A DNA stretch of 29,552 nucleotides from Planctomycetota bacterium. Lineage in GTDB: Bacteria; Planctomycetota; Phycisphaerae; Sedimentisphaerales; UBA12454. Of the stretch, positions 1 to 6,749 are shown piece after piece. The DNA lies in NCBI GenBank assembly GCA_018828825.1, contig JAHJUV010000116.1, positions 1 through 29,552 on the forward strand, written 5' to 3'. The notes beneath the pieces are model-generated. The model made no database searches and was not told the DNA's origin. It saw nothing but the letters and a program-made list of their open reading frames with translations. The position numbers and the translations under genes were made by a program. The number at the start of each line of letters is the position of its first letter. Within the stretch, counting starts at the first letter, position 1.

Positions 1-100
1 CGAAGAAGCTGTCGGTGTCCACCACCGTCTTGATGAGCTTTTTCATGTTGTAGGGGGTCTTGGGGTTGTCGGGGATGAACTCGTCCAGGTCGGCCCCGAG
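1..100 (-). other. Foreign acyl-CoA carboxylase beta (carboxyltransferase)-like fragment joined to gspF
   Basis: On the minus strand the last ~30 codons read DLDEFIPDNPKTPYNMKKL followed by IKTVVDTDSFF. This matches the C-terminal half of biotin-dependent carboxyltransferase beta subunits (propionyl-/acyl-CoA carboxylase: IPDxPxxPYDMxxxI...VDxxxFFE), not GspF. Nearly every codon ends in G or C here and GC is about 58% by hand count, against about 46% in the next 100 bases. The switch falls near 86-100, where both proteins could read G-A-D-L. The likeliest cause is a chimeric assembly edge; a true in-frame fusion is much less likely. Confidence 0.75.
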
Positions 101-685
101 TTGCCGATACACTTTCGAAAAAACCGGCACCACAAATATCACAAGTGCAGTTACTACGACAAGACACATAAGCAGCACGATTATCGGATACGCCAGTGCG
201 CCTTTCAGGCGGTTTTTCAGGTCCGCCTGCTTTTCAAGATATCGTGCGCTTATCTCAAGACTTTCCGCCAGTTTTCCGCTGGATTCGCCCGCCTCGATCA
301 TCCCAAGGAAAAAATCGGAAAAAATATCACGGTATTTCTCGAACGACTCGGTAAGCGATAATCCGATTTCCACGTTCCTTTTTATATCAGTGATAATATA
401 TTTTAGAGACCGGTTTTCAGTCTGCTTTTCGAGGGTTTCAAGACACGGTACAATCGCAAGTCCTGCCGTGCACATCCCCGCGAATTTGAACGCAAAGGCC
501 GTAACTTCCGACTGCTTGACATTGATTAAGTTAGGATTGAATTTTCTTTTTCTCTTTGCCCGCACAAGATTGTAACCGATTTTGGCAAGTTCTCTGCGAA
601 GGGCGGCTACATTGCTTATGTCGTCGTAAAGGCCGTTGAAAATATGCCCGGTTTCGTCGTGTGCGCTATATTCGTACGTCGCCAT
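1..685 (-). CDS. gspF: Type II secretion / type IV pilus inner-membrane protein GspF/PilC, partial
   Basis: Inner-membrane platform protein of a type II secretion or type IV pilus machine, working with the GspE/PilB ATPase encoded just upstream. The reading frame starts at the ATG at 685 (MATYEYSAHDETG) and runs off the left edge, so only about 195 native residues are present of the roughly 400 usual in the family. The first GspF domain is clear: MIEAGESSGKLAESLEIS, then YLEKQADLKNRLKGALAYP, then a hydrophobic membrane segment (IIVLLMCLVVVTALVIFVV) and VPVFSKVYRQLGA. After about position 100 the frame stays open, but the protein no longer looks like GspF; see the entry for 1-100. It is transcribed after gspE across a 109-nt gap that contains a long inverted repeat. 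GspF and PilC cannot be told apart from this fragment. Confidence 0.9.
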   Translation of the reverse strand, partial: MATYEYSAHDETGHIFNGLYDDISNVAALRRELAKIGYNLVRAKRKRKFNPNLINVKQSEVTAFAFKFAGMCTAGLAIVPCLETLEKQTENRSLKYIITDIKRNVEIGLSLTESFEKYRDIFSDFFLGMIEAGESSGKLAESLEISARYLEKQADLKNRLKGALAYPIIVLLMCLVVVTALVIFVVPVFSKVYRQLGADLDEFIPDNPKTPYNMKKLIKTVVDTDSFF

Positions 686-688
686 TAG

Positions 689-794
689 TCCCGTTAAACC
701 TCTTTCAATCTATTAATTTCTGCATCTGCATAAAATGTTTTTGCCTTTCCAATACTTAAAAACAGGTCTATAACATCAAAGAGGTTTAACGGGA
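689..794. repeat. 17-bp perfect inverted repeat spanning the gspE-gspF spacer
   Basis: TCCCGTTAAACCTCTTT at 689-705 is the exact reverse complement of 778-794, with 72 bases between. On the minus-strand transcript the first arm begins directly after the gspE stop codon (797-795) and the second ends three bases before the gspF ATG. The second arm holds the purine-rich AAAGAGG that could serve as ribosome-binding site, so the first arm carries a matching anti-SD sequence. Confidence 0.85.
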
Positions 795-2498
795 TTACTC
801 CTCCTGCATATCAACGACTCGATAAAGTTCTTCCAGCGTTGTTGCACCCGATAGAACCTGTTGAATACCGCTTTGTTTCAGTGTTCTCATACCTTCCTTT
901 ATGGCCTGCCGTTTTATCTCAGCGTCGCTTTTACCTGCGATTATCATATCCTGGATTGTGCTTGTAATAGGAAGAATCTCGTATATACCCTTTCTTCCGA
1001 GGTAGCCTGTTTTGGCGCAGTTATCGCAGCCGGTGCTGCGGTGAAGAACCATATCTTCCGGCTTATCGGCGAAAAGCAGTTTCTTGACCTCCGGCTCAGG
1101 CGTATAAGTCTCTTTGCAGGCGAAGCACGATGTTCTTACGAGTCTTTGAGCGATAGCCCCAAGCAGCGACGATGCAAGCATAAAAGACGGCACACCGAGA
1201 TTGATCAGACGGGATATGGCGCCGGCCGCATCATTCGTATGAAGGGTCGCAAGAACCAAATGGCCCGTCATCGCCGCGCTGACTGCAATCTCTGCCGTCT
1301 CAAGGTCTCGAATTTCGCCGATTAGAATAACATCCGGGTCCTGCCTTAGAATACTCCTCAATGCCGAGGCAAATGTAAGACCGGCACGCGTATTGGTTTG
1401 TACCTGTGTAATACCATCGAGCCTGTATTCGACAGGGTCCTCGACAGTTACGATGTTTCTTTTGCTGTTGTTTAAAAGCTGCAAAAGAGAATAAAGCGTC
1501 GTCGTTTTGCCGCTGCCGGTAGGACCGGTAAGCAGAATCATTCCATAAGGATTTTCGACGAGTCTTCTCATTCCCTGGTTGTCGAACGAATCCGGCGTAA
1601 TATTATCGATGTTCCATTTACTGCTGGTCTTATCGAGAATTCTTATAACTATTTTTTCGCCGACAATGGAAGGCAGAGAAGAAACACGAAGGTCGTATTC
1701 CTTGTTATGATGAACCGTTGTAATATGTCCGTCCTGCGGCAGACGTTTTTCCGCTATATCCATTTTGGCCAGAATCTTTATATGACTGAGTATTTCCGCC
1801 TGCGCCGAAGACGGTATATTAAGCTCTTTGCGCAGGACGCCGTCGATTCTGTACCTGATAACCATATCCTTTTCCTGCGGCTCAATATGAATATCGCTTA
1901 CACGCGAATCTATCGCGCCGGCGATAATCGACGCTACAAGGCTGCTGACGGGGTCTTCGCTTTCCTGAAGCTGGTCCAGCACCGCCGTCGGACGTTGTTT
2001 TTCCTGCTCGGCCGTTTTCTTCAGTCTCATCGACGCGATGGTCTGCTTGGTTACGTTTTGAACATTGAAATGATAACGAATAGCGGATTTTATCGCGTTT
2101 GGCGCCGCCGCCTGTGGTATGACCTTGCAGCCGGTGCGCATCTCTATCTGGTCGCGGGTGGCAAGGTCCATCGGCGAACCCATCGCCACATAAAGTTTGT
2201 CGCCGTCCATACGAACGCCGATGAGATTATGCTCATTTGACAGTTCGTACGGAATCATATGTGCCGCTATCGGCTCAATCATATCCGGCGAAAGATTTAT
2301 GAATTCGATATTTTGACTTTTCGCGATAAGTATGCTGAACTGCTCGTCGGTGAGCAGACCATCTTCTTTCAGAACTGTTATGATGTTCCGCCCGCTTTTA
2401 CGGCATTGTCCGTCTAATTCGTTAAGTTTTTGCTCGTCGGCGATGCCCAGCCGGATAATTTCATCGAACAGCGAATTATCTGTATGAAGTTGTGGCAT
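795..2498 (-). CDS. gspE: Type II secretion / pilus assembly ATPase GspE/PilB
   Basis: Cytoplasmic hexameric ATPase that powers pseudopilus or pilus assembly by acting on GspF/PilC. From the ATG at 2498 (MPQLHTDN, 567 aa) there is an N-terminal MshEN/T2SSE-N domain, then the catalytic domain with SDIHIEP, Walker A GPTGSGKTTT (about residue 325), Asp box VTVEDPVEY, Walker B VILIGEIRD (about 390) and His box LATLHTND. A four-cysteine zinc finger (CFAC and CDNC, near 458-494) is of the GspE/PilB type; PilT lacks it. A GTG four codons upstream (2510) is also open, but GAGG sits 6 nt before the ATG, so I chose the ATG. gspF follows 109 nt downstream on the same strand. Confidence 0.95.
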   Translation of the reverse strand: MPQLHTDNSLFDEIIRLGIADEQKLNELDGQCRKSGRNIITVLKEDGLLTDEQFSILIAKSQNIEFINLSPDMIEPIAAHMIPYELSNEHNLIGVRMDGDKLYVAMGSPMDLATRDQIEMRTGCKVIPQAAAPNAIKSAIRYHFNVQNVTKQTIASMRLKKTAEQEKQRPTAVLDQLQESEDPVSSLVASIIAGAIDSRVSDIHIEPQEKDMVIRYRIDGVLRKELNIPSSAQAEILSHIKILAKMDIAEKRLPQDGHITTVHHNKEYDLRVSSLPSIVGEKIVIRILDKTSSKWNIDNITPDSFDNQGMRRLVENPYGMILLTGPTGSGKTTTLYSLLQLLNNSKRNIVTVEDPVEYRLDGITQVQTNTRAGLTFASALRSILRQDPDVILIGEIRDLETAEIAVSAAMTGHLVLATLHTNDAAGAISRLINLGVPSFMLASSLLGAIAQRLVRTSCFACKETYTPEPEVKKLLFADKPEDMVLHRSTGCDNCAKTGYLGRKGIYEILPITSTIQDMIIAGKSDAEIKRQAIKEGMRTLKQSGIQQVLSGATTLEELYRVVDMQEE

Positions 2499-2513
2499 AA
2501 ATGACCTCACTTA

Positions 2514-2531
2514 ATCCCGATTCATCGGGAT
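2514..2531. repeat. Short hairpin ATCCCGA-TTCA-TCGGGAT
   Basis: Seven-base-pair stem with a 4-nt loop, just upstream of the gspE ribosome-binding site. The TCCCGA/TCGGGA stem recurs at 12506-12522 and 29518-29533 with different loops, so it looks like a small dispersed repeat. No T-run follows on either strand, so it is not a typical terminator. Confidence 0.7.
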
Positions 2532-2542
2532 ACTTTTAGCGC

Positions 2543-2567
2543 ATAACAAAAATCGTCAAAAACCCTC
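2543..2567 (-). promoter_or_regulatory. Candidate promoter/regulatory motif upstream of gspE
   Basis: On the minus strand GAGGGTTTTTGACGATTTTT starts about 70 nt before the gspE ATG and includes a TTGACG -35-like hexamer. Near copies lie upstream of the minus-strand genes starting at 8270 (8346-8372) and 12997 (13054-13078), sharing TTTTnnCGATTTTT. No convincing -10 box was fixed. Promoter role is inferred from position and recurrence. Confidence 0.35.
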
Positions 2568-2751
2568 CTCGGCTTAACGAACGATTAAATAAGTTAAATT
2601 GGTATGTTCCGCTCAGGGGCCGATAATATCATCGGCAGTAATAATAAACCGCGTTATAAATGCTATTGTGCGAATATGTAAAGTTTTTGCTTAAAATCGC
2701 TTTTTTAATGGCCGAAAAAGAACTGGCGGAAACTTTTTATGAGGAATAACT

Positions 2752-3150
2752 ATGCTCGGCTTGTTTAAACGCAAAAATAAAACTGCGACCATTCTCGTCG
2801 TCGACGATGAGCCCGACCTTGTCAGCTCTATTAAGACTCGTCTTGAATGGAACAAGTTCAATGTAGAAACTGCATTGAACGGCCGAGAAGGTCTTGACCA
2901 GGCCGAACAGATTGAACCAGGCCTCATTCTGCTTGACTGCAATATGCCAGAAATGTCAGGCCTTGAAATGCTCCGGCTCCTCAGACAGAACAAAAAGCTG
3001 AAAAAAATTCCTGTCATTATGCTGACCGCTGTTTGCGATGCCGGCGATATCACTATTGCAGGCTCGCTCGGTATTACGGATTATATCACCAAACCGTTTG
3101 ATTTTGCGCAGTTACTCGCAAAAATTTCCCGGGTACTCGATGAAAAATAG
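2752..3150 (+). CDS. CheY-like response regulator
   Basis: Single receiver domain, 132 aa, with no output domain. Phosphoacceptor pocket residues are visible: acidic pair D18-D19 (VVDDEP), phosphoacceptor D62 (LLDCNMPE), T92 (MLTA) and K114 (TKPFD). A GAGG ribosome-binding site precedes the ATG. The 3' end overlaps the next gene, a histidine kinase, by 11 nt, so the pair is almost certainly one co-translated two-component unit. With no effector domain it may act by protein contact or feed a phosphorelay. The gene is divergent from gspE, so a role in controlling secretion or pili is possible but unproven. The -10-like TAAAAT at 2692-2697 could be part of its promoter (weak). Confidence 0.93.
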   Translation: MLGLFKRKNKTATILVVDDEPDLVSSIKTRLEWNKFNVETALNGREGLDQAEQIEPGLILLDCNMPEMSGLEMLRLLRQNKKLKKIPVIMLTAVCDAGDITIAGSLGITDYITKPFDFAQLLAKISRVLDEK

Positions 3151-4363
3151 TGAAAAACCAAATGATATCTTGTCGCCCAAACCACTCCGCAGCGAAACGA
3201 TTGAAAGCCTCATCGAACGCAAGCGCAAGAATCTCGAAGCCATTTTTGACGCCGTCCCCGTAAATCTTTTGCTTGTTGACGAAGATTTAATCGTTGTAAG
3301 GGTAAACGATACTACTCGAAAGCTCGTTGGGAAAGATTACACCGAAATAATCAATAAACCCCTCGGACAGGCCTTATACTGTAAAATAGTAACAGTTGAG
3401 AAAAAAACCTGCGGCTCAGGAGAACTCTGCAAAAAATGCCCCTTAAGACAGAATGTTCAGAAGGTTTTAGACTCATCTCAGCCTGTCAATGAATTCGAAT
3501 TCCAAAGCGAAACACATTTCCAGAACAGAAATGTAAAACCATGGTTCGTCTTAAGCATCGAACCTGTAACCATCGAGGGCAAAAAATACGTCGTCGTCTG
3601 CCTTAACGATATTACCGAAAGAAAACTTGCCGAGGAAAAACTTGTCGAAACTATGGAAATGAAATCGCAGTTCATCTCGACCGTCTCCCACGAACTCAGA
3701 ACTCCACTTGCCGCTGTAAAAGAGGGCCTCGACATCGTCCTTCAGGGCGAAGCCGGCAGGCTCAATAAAAAACAAAAACAGTTCCTCGAGATTTCCACCA
3801 GAAACGTTGACCGCCTTAATTCCCTTGTTAACGATGTGCTGGATTTCCAGAAACTTGAATCGGGCAAAATGAAATTTAATTTCGCACCTGCAGATCTGGG
3901 CCAAGTAGTAACCGAAGCCGCAGAGTCGATGACCCTCGTTGCTAAAAAAGCCGATGTCAATATGTCCGTTGAAATTAAGCCCGGCATTTACCATGCCGTT
4001 TTCGACCATGATAAAATAATCCAGTTAATTACCAATCTTTTGAGCAATGCGATAAAGTTCACTCCCTCCGGCGGGAAAATCTCACTCGTCCTTCAGCCCC
4101 AGAGCGATGAAATCATTATTACCGTCTCTGACACCGGCTTGGGCATTCCGAAGGAAGACCTGCCCAAAATCTTCCAGCGTTTCTATCGTGTCAAGAGACC
4201 GGGAAAACAAATTGCCGGCACAGGCCTTGGCTTGCCCATCATCGCCCAGATTGTCCTCAATCATGGCGGGAGAATACTCGTTGACAGTCAGCCCGATATA
4301 GAAACGACTTTCACGATTTGCCTGCCAAAAAATCCCCCAAAGAATACAAACAAAACTATCTAA
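3140..4363 (+). CDS. PAS-domain sensor histidine kinase
   Basis: Soluble sensor kinase of 407 aa from ATG 3140 (MKNSEKPND), which overlaps the response-regulator stop; a longer upstream frame is only a shadow of that gene. A PAS domain lies at about 32-158 (FDAVPVNLLLVDEDL to VVVCLNDITERK) and holds a cysteine set C81, C91, C97, C100 (CGSGELCKKCPLR) that could bind a metal or sense redox state. It is followed by HisKA with H184 in STVSHELRTPL, then HATPase_c with the N box around N303 (LLSNAIKF), G1 DTGLGIP (331-337) and G2 GTGLGLP (360-366). There are no membrane segments, so the signal should be cytoplasmic. The catalytic motifs are intact. Its partner is surely the regulator at 2752. Confidence 0.93.
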   Translation: MKNSEKPNDILSPKPLRSETIESLIERKRKNLEAIFDAVPVNLLLVDEDLIVVRVNDTTRKLVGKDYTEIINKPLGQALYCKIVTVEKKTCGSGELCKKCPLRQNVQKVLDSSQPVNEFEFQSETHFQNRNVKPWFVLSIEPVTIEGKKYVVVCLNDITERKLAEEKLVETMEMKSQFISTVSHELRTPLAAVKEGLDIVLQGEAGRLNKKQKQFLEISTRNVDRLNSLVNDVLDFQKLESGKMKFNFAPADLGQVVTEAAESMTLVAKKADVNMSVEIKPGIYHAVFDHDKIIQLITNLLSNAIKFTPSGGKISLVLQPQSDEIIITVSDTGLGIPKEDLPKIFQRFYRVKRPGKQIAGTGLGLPIIAQIVLNHGGRILVDSQPDIETTFTICLPKNPPKNTNKTI

Positions 4364-4369
4364 CCGCGC

Positions 4370-4399
4370 CCCCGCAACCTTTACCCGCCTTATGCGGGG
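4370..4399. other. Hairpin after the histidine kinase gene
   Basis: CCCCGCA (4370-4376) pairs with TGCGGGG (4393-4399) across a 16-nt loop just after the kinase stop codon. No T-run follows, so it may be a factor-dependent 3' end or another dispersed hairpin. The following bases (4400-4453) contain imperfect repeats of the word GTTCAACGTT. Confidence 0.4.
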
Positions 4400-4453
4400 C
4401 AACCGTTTAACGTTTATTGGAAGTTCAACGTTCAGTGTTCAATGTTGGACGTT

Positions 4454-4473
4454 AGAATAGCTCGGCCTATTCT
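4454..4473 (-). other. Hairpin overlapping the stop codon of the ferritin-like gene
   Basis: AGAATAG (4454-4460) and CTATTCT (4467-4473) form a 7-bp stem with loop CTCGGC. The TAG stop of the minus-strand ferritin-like gene (4469-4467) lies in the stem. It may mark the transcript 3' end, but no T-tract follows. Confidence 0.4.
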
Positions 4474-4943
4474 ATTGTCTTGCCCCTGCCGGCCATTAGC
4501 AGGTCGTATTCGAGTTCGAATCGGGTTTTATGCCGGGCTTCTTCTTCGGCCAGTTCTATTAGTGTTTCTCGCAGTGTTGGTTCGGTTGTTGTGGACAGAA
4601 GGTCTATATATAGTCTGAATGATATTTTTTCTTTTTGCATTGCCAGAAGCAGTATACCTTCGTAATCCATTTGCATTACTTTTGCCATATCGACCATATA
4701 ATCGAGCGGTTTCGGGCAGGAGAGCTTTTGTGCCATATATGGTCTTGTTACGCTGCCGAGTTTCATTAGTTCCAGTTCGAGTCTTGCTTTATGTTCGAGT
4801 TCTTCGGAGGCGAACTCGATGCAAAGACTGCGTATTTGTGGAATGTCGGTATATTGTGACAGCAGGTTATAAAAGACATTGGCTTCTACTTCTCTGCCGA
4901 TTGCGAAGCGTAGTACATCCTCAACACTGTCAAGATTGCCCAT
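4467..4943 (-). CDS. Ferritin-like / rubrerythrin-family diiron protein
   Basis: Predicted four-helix-bundle ferritin-like protein of 158 aa. Ligand pairs of the diiron type are visible: E20 (GREVEANVFY), ExxH at 48-51 (SEELEHKARLELE), E104 (QKEKISFRLY) and ExxH at 135-138 (EEEARHKTRFELEYD). There is no C-terminal rubredoxin domain (no CxxC pairs), so it is an erythrin-like short form. Such proteins usually serve in peroxide detoxification or iron handling. The ATG at 4943 is chosen because GGGGAGGG lies 6 nt upstream; a longer frame to 4988 lacks a good site. It is a single gene, convergent with the kinase gene. Confidence 0.85.
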   Translation of the reverse strand: MGNLDSVEDVLRFAIGREVEANVFYNLLSQYTDIPQIRSLCIEFASEELEHKARLELELMKLGSVTRPYMAQKLSCPKPLDYMVDMAKVMQMDYEGILLLAMQKEKISFRLYIDLLSTTTEPTLRETLIELAEEEARHKTRFELEYDLLMAGRGKTIE

Positions 4944-5259
4944 TTTTGGCCCTCCCCAAGAATAATAAAGTCTATTATACCCAGTCATTTTCTTATGGGC
5001 AAGACTTTATAATTTCCCAAACACCCACACACACCTCATCTTCTTACGACTTTTTGCCCTTTTTTACCCTTATATCGCACAAATAGCATTATGACGACTG
5101 CCAGGCCTTTGTTTCAAAACAGACCTTTCTGGTTTTAAACCAGCCCTTTTCTTGCAAAGCTGACCTTTAAAACAGAGGTCTTTGCTGCAAGACCAGCCCA
5201 ACTACCCCATTTGTTTAAAAGCGAAGCCCTTCAATTTAGGAACGCAACCCCTAATTTAA
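4944..5259. other. Gene-free stretch with nested hairpins and degenerate repeats
   Basis: No gene is supported here. 5128-5144 holds the palindrome CTGGTTTTAAACCAG. CTTGCA (5151-5156) with GACCT (5162-5166) pair with AGGTC (5176-5180) and TGCAAG (5186-5191), giving a two-part stem with a symmetric internal loop. Words such as CCAGCCC and ACAGA/GGTC recur about every 20-30 bases between 5110 and 5250. It could be a structured RNA or decayed repeat debris beside the island junction. Confidence 0.4.
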
Positions 5260-5278
5260 AACGGAGAGGGCGGGATTC
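5260..5278 (-). repeat. tRNA-Ser 3'-end fragment (putative att remnant)
   Basis: These 19 bases (AACGGAGAGGGCGGGATTC) are identical to 13291-13309, the 3' end of the tRNA-Ser(GCU) gene: the acceptor strand, T-stem strand and the discriminator side. Identity stops inside the T-loop. The copy has the same orientation as the tRNA and no tRNA body around it. This is what a tyrosine-recombinase insertion into a tRNA gene leaves at the far end of an island. Confidence 0.75.
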
Positions 5279-5290
5279 AATCTGCCCTCT
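5265..5290 (-). terminator. Terminator-like hairpin after the APC permease
   Basis: On the minus strand AGAGGGC pairs with GCCCTCT across a 12-nt loop, followed by CCGTTTTAAATT. It lies 65 nt downstream of the permease stop codon. Half of the stem comes from the tRNA-Ser 3' fragment, so the fragment may have been captured as a terminator. Confidence 0.45.
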
Positions 5291-5354
5291 TTCTGTAACC
5301 TCATTAAAAACCTGTATTTAGCACTTAACTCCAATAAAAATAGCAAGATGTATC

Positions 5355-6713
5355 TCAGTTAGATGAATAATGAATATTGGCAAGCCGATAAACAAATACC
5401 CCAATCAGAAGGACGCTCACTGAGATGAGCAGGCCGAACGGGGTTTTTATAAAAGCATATGACATACAATTGTAGAGCATAAAAACAGAACAGGTACAAA
5501 AAATAATCGGCGTTATAGGATAACCTGTAATCTTATAAGGGCGCAGAGTATCGGGGTATTTGTGTCTGAGAACAAAGACAGAAAGACTGGTCGCCAGAAA
5601 AAACAGCCAAACCACTGGGGCAGTGTAAAGGATAGTATCAATAAACGACCTGGCCCAAAGAACGATTGTTATGCTTAAACAACCCTGCACAACAAGAGCC
5701 CACATCGGAGTTCCGAGATATTGGTTCCACTTACCCAAGACCCGAAATAAAGTATGCTCTGTGCCCATCACGTAAGATATACGCGCACCAGTAAAGATAA
5801 GACCATTAATGGCTCCAAGGGTCGAGATGCAAACAAGGATACTAACGGCTCTCCCAGCTATCTCTGGAAAAACAGTGGCGATTGTTTCAACGGCTACTGC
5901 CTCAGATGCTGCCATCTTCACATAACCCAAAGCGTATAGAAACGCTCCATTGATCAGAACATACAATGCTGTCACTGCGATTGTTCCAATGACTAAGGCT
6001 CGAACGATATTTTGCTGCGGCCGCTTGACTTCTGCGGCAACATAAGCCATTTCATTCCACCCACCGAAAGTAAACAATACCAGGATTAGGGCAAGTTTAA
6101 GACCTCCCATCGTAAAGGATCCTGACTCCAAAGATGGTGCTACGCGAGGTGCCAGTATCCCTGCAACGATAATTACCAGCAGCCCCAAGACTTTAATTAT
6201 GGTCAAAAAATTCTGTGTCCACTTACCCTCCTTCACGCCTGAGACGTTAATAACCGTTAATACAACGACAACCGACGTTGCGTAGATCAGGCCACAGTGG
6301 GCAAACTGATAAATCTGCCGGGCGTAGCGGGAAAAGATAAAGGCCATGAGGGCAATATCGCCAGGCCGGATGATTATCAACTGCGACCATCCGAATAGAT
6401 ACCCAGCCCAGTTGCCGTATGCACGACTCAAATAGACGTAATCTCCACCCTCGCGAGGATATGTGGTTGCCAGTTCTGCATAGCACAAAGCACCAGTTAG
6501 TGCCAGCAAACCTCCAACCAACCAAACTCCCAGCATACTAAACCATCCACCCATACACGCAGCAACGGTCGGTGCGGTCTCGTAAATGCCGGCGCCGATG
6601 ATGATTCCAACGATGATGCACGTTGAGTCAAAAACAGACAGTTCCTTTTTGGGAGCTATAGCAGGTTCTAACACATCTATCACCTTTGCCTTGTTAATAT
6701 TGGACAACTTCAA
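5355..6713 (-). CDS. APC-superfamily amino-acid permease
   Basis: Integral membrane amino-acid transporter, 452 aa, about 12 hydrophobic segments. The first helix has the family signature IVGIIIGAGIYET, followed by GALCYAELATTYPREGGDYVYLSRAYG and later FTFGGWNEMAYVAAEVKRP. The layout resembles the LAT/YkfD-type exchangers in the APC group. Substrate cannot be told. The start at 6713 is TTG (MKLSNINKAK) with a weak AGG upstream; no ATG lies nearby. It sits 36 nt downstream of the hydrolase-PCMT gene and is probably in the same transcript, followed by a hairpin at 5265-5290. It lies inside the putative tRNA-Ser island. Confidence 0.9.
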   Translation of the reverse strand: MKLSNINKAKVIDVLEPAIAPKKELSVFDSTCIIVGIIIGAGIYETAPTVAACMGGWFSMLGVWLVGGLLALTGALCYAELATTYPREGGDYVYLSRAYGNWAGYLFGWSQLIIIRPGDIALMAFIFSRYARQIYQFAHCGLIYATSVVVVLTVINVSGVKEGKWTQNFLTIIKVLGLLVIIVAGILAPRVAPSLESGSFTMGGLKLALILVLFTFGGWNEMAYVAAEVKRPQQNIVRALVIGTIAVTALYVLINGAFLYALGYVKMAASEAVAVETIATVFPEIAGRAVSILVCISTLGAINGLIFTGARISYVMGTEHTLFRVLGKWNQYLGTPMWALVVQGCLSITIVLWARSFIDTILYTAPVVWLFFLATSLSVFVLRHKYPDTLRPYKITGYPITPIIFCTCSVFMLYNCMSYAFIKTPFGLLISVSVLLIGVFVYRLANIHYSSN

Positions 6714-6749
6714 GATGACCTAATCGCAATTTCTGTTTGCCCGTGCGTT

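Noticed and set aside
60..575. Open frame on the plus strand over gspF
   Set aside because: It is antisense to clear GspF motifs, with no SD and no family resemblance.
3038..3139. N-terminal extension of the histidine kinase
   Set aside because: It overlaps the receiver-domain gene out of frame and resembles no protein; the ATG at 3140 gives the usual overlapping two-component arrangement.
4400..4453. Regulatory tandem operator from the GTTCAACGTT words
   Set aside because: They lie between two convergent 3' ends and are imperfect; more like repeat debris.
5101..5256. CRISPR array
   Set aside because: The recurring words are not identical repeats, spacing varies and no cas gene is near.
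5260..5340. A second complete tRNA gene at the 5260 fragment
   Set aside because: Only the 3' acceptor and T-arm half match; there is no D-arm or anticodon arm.
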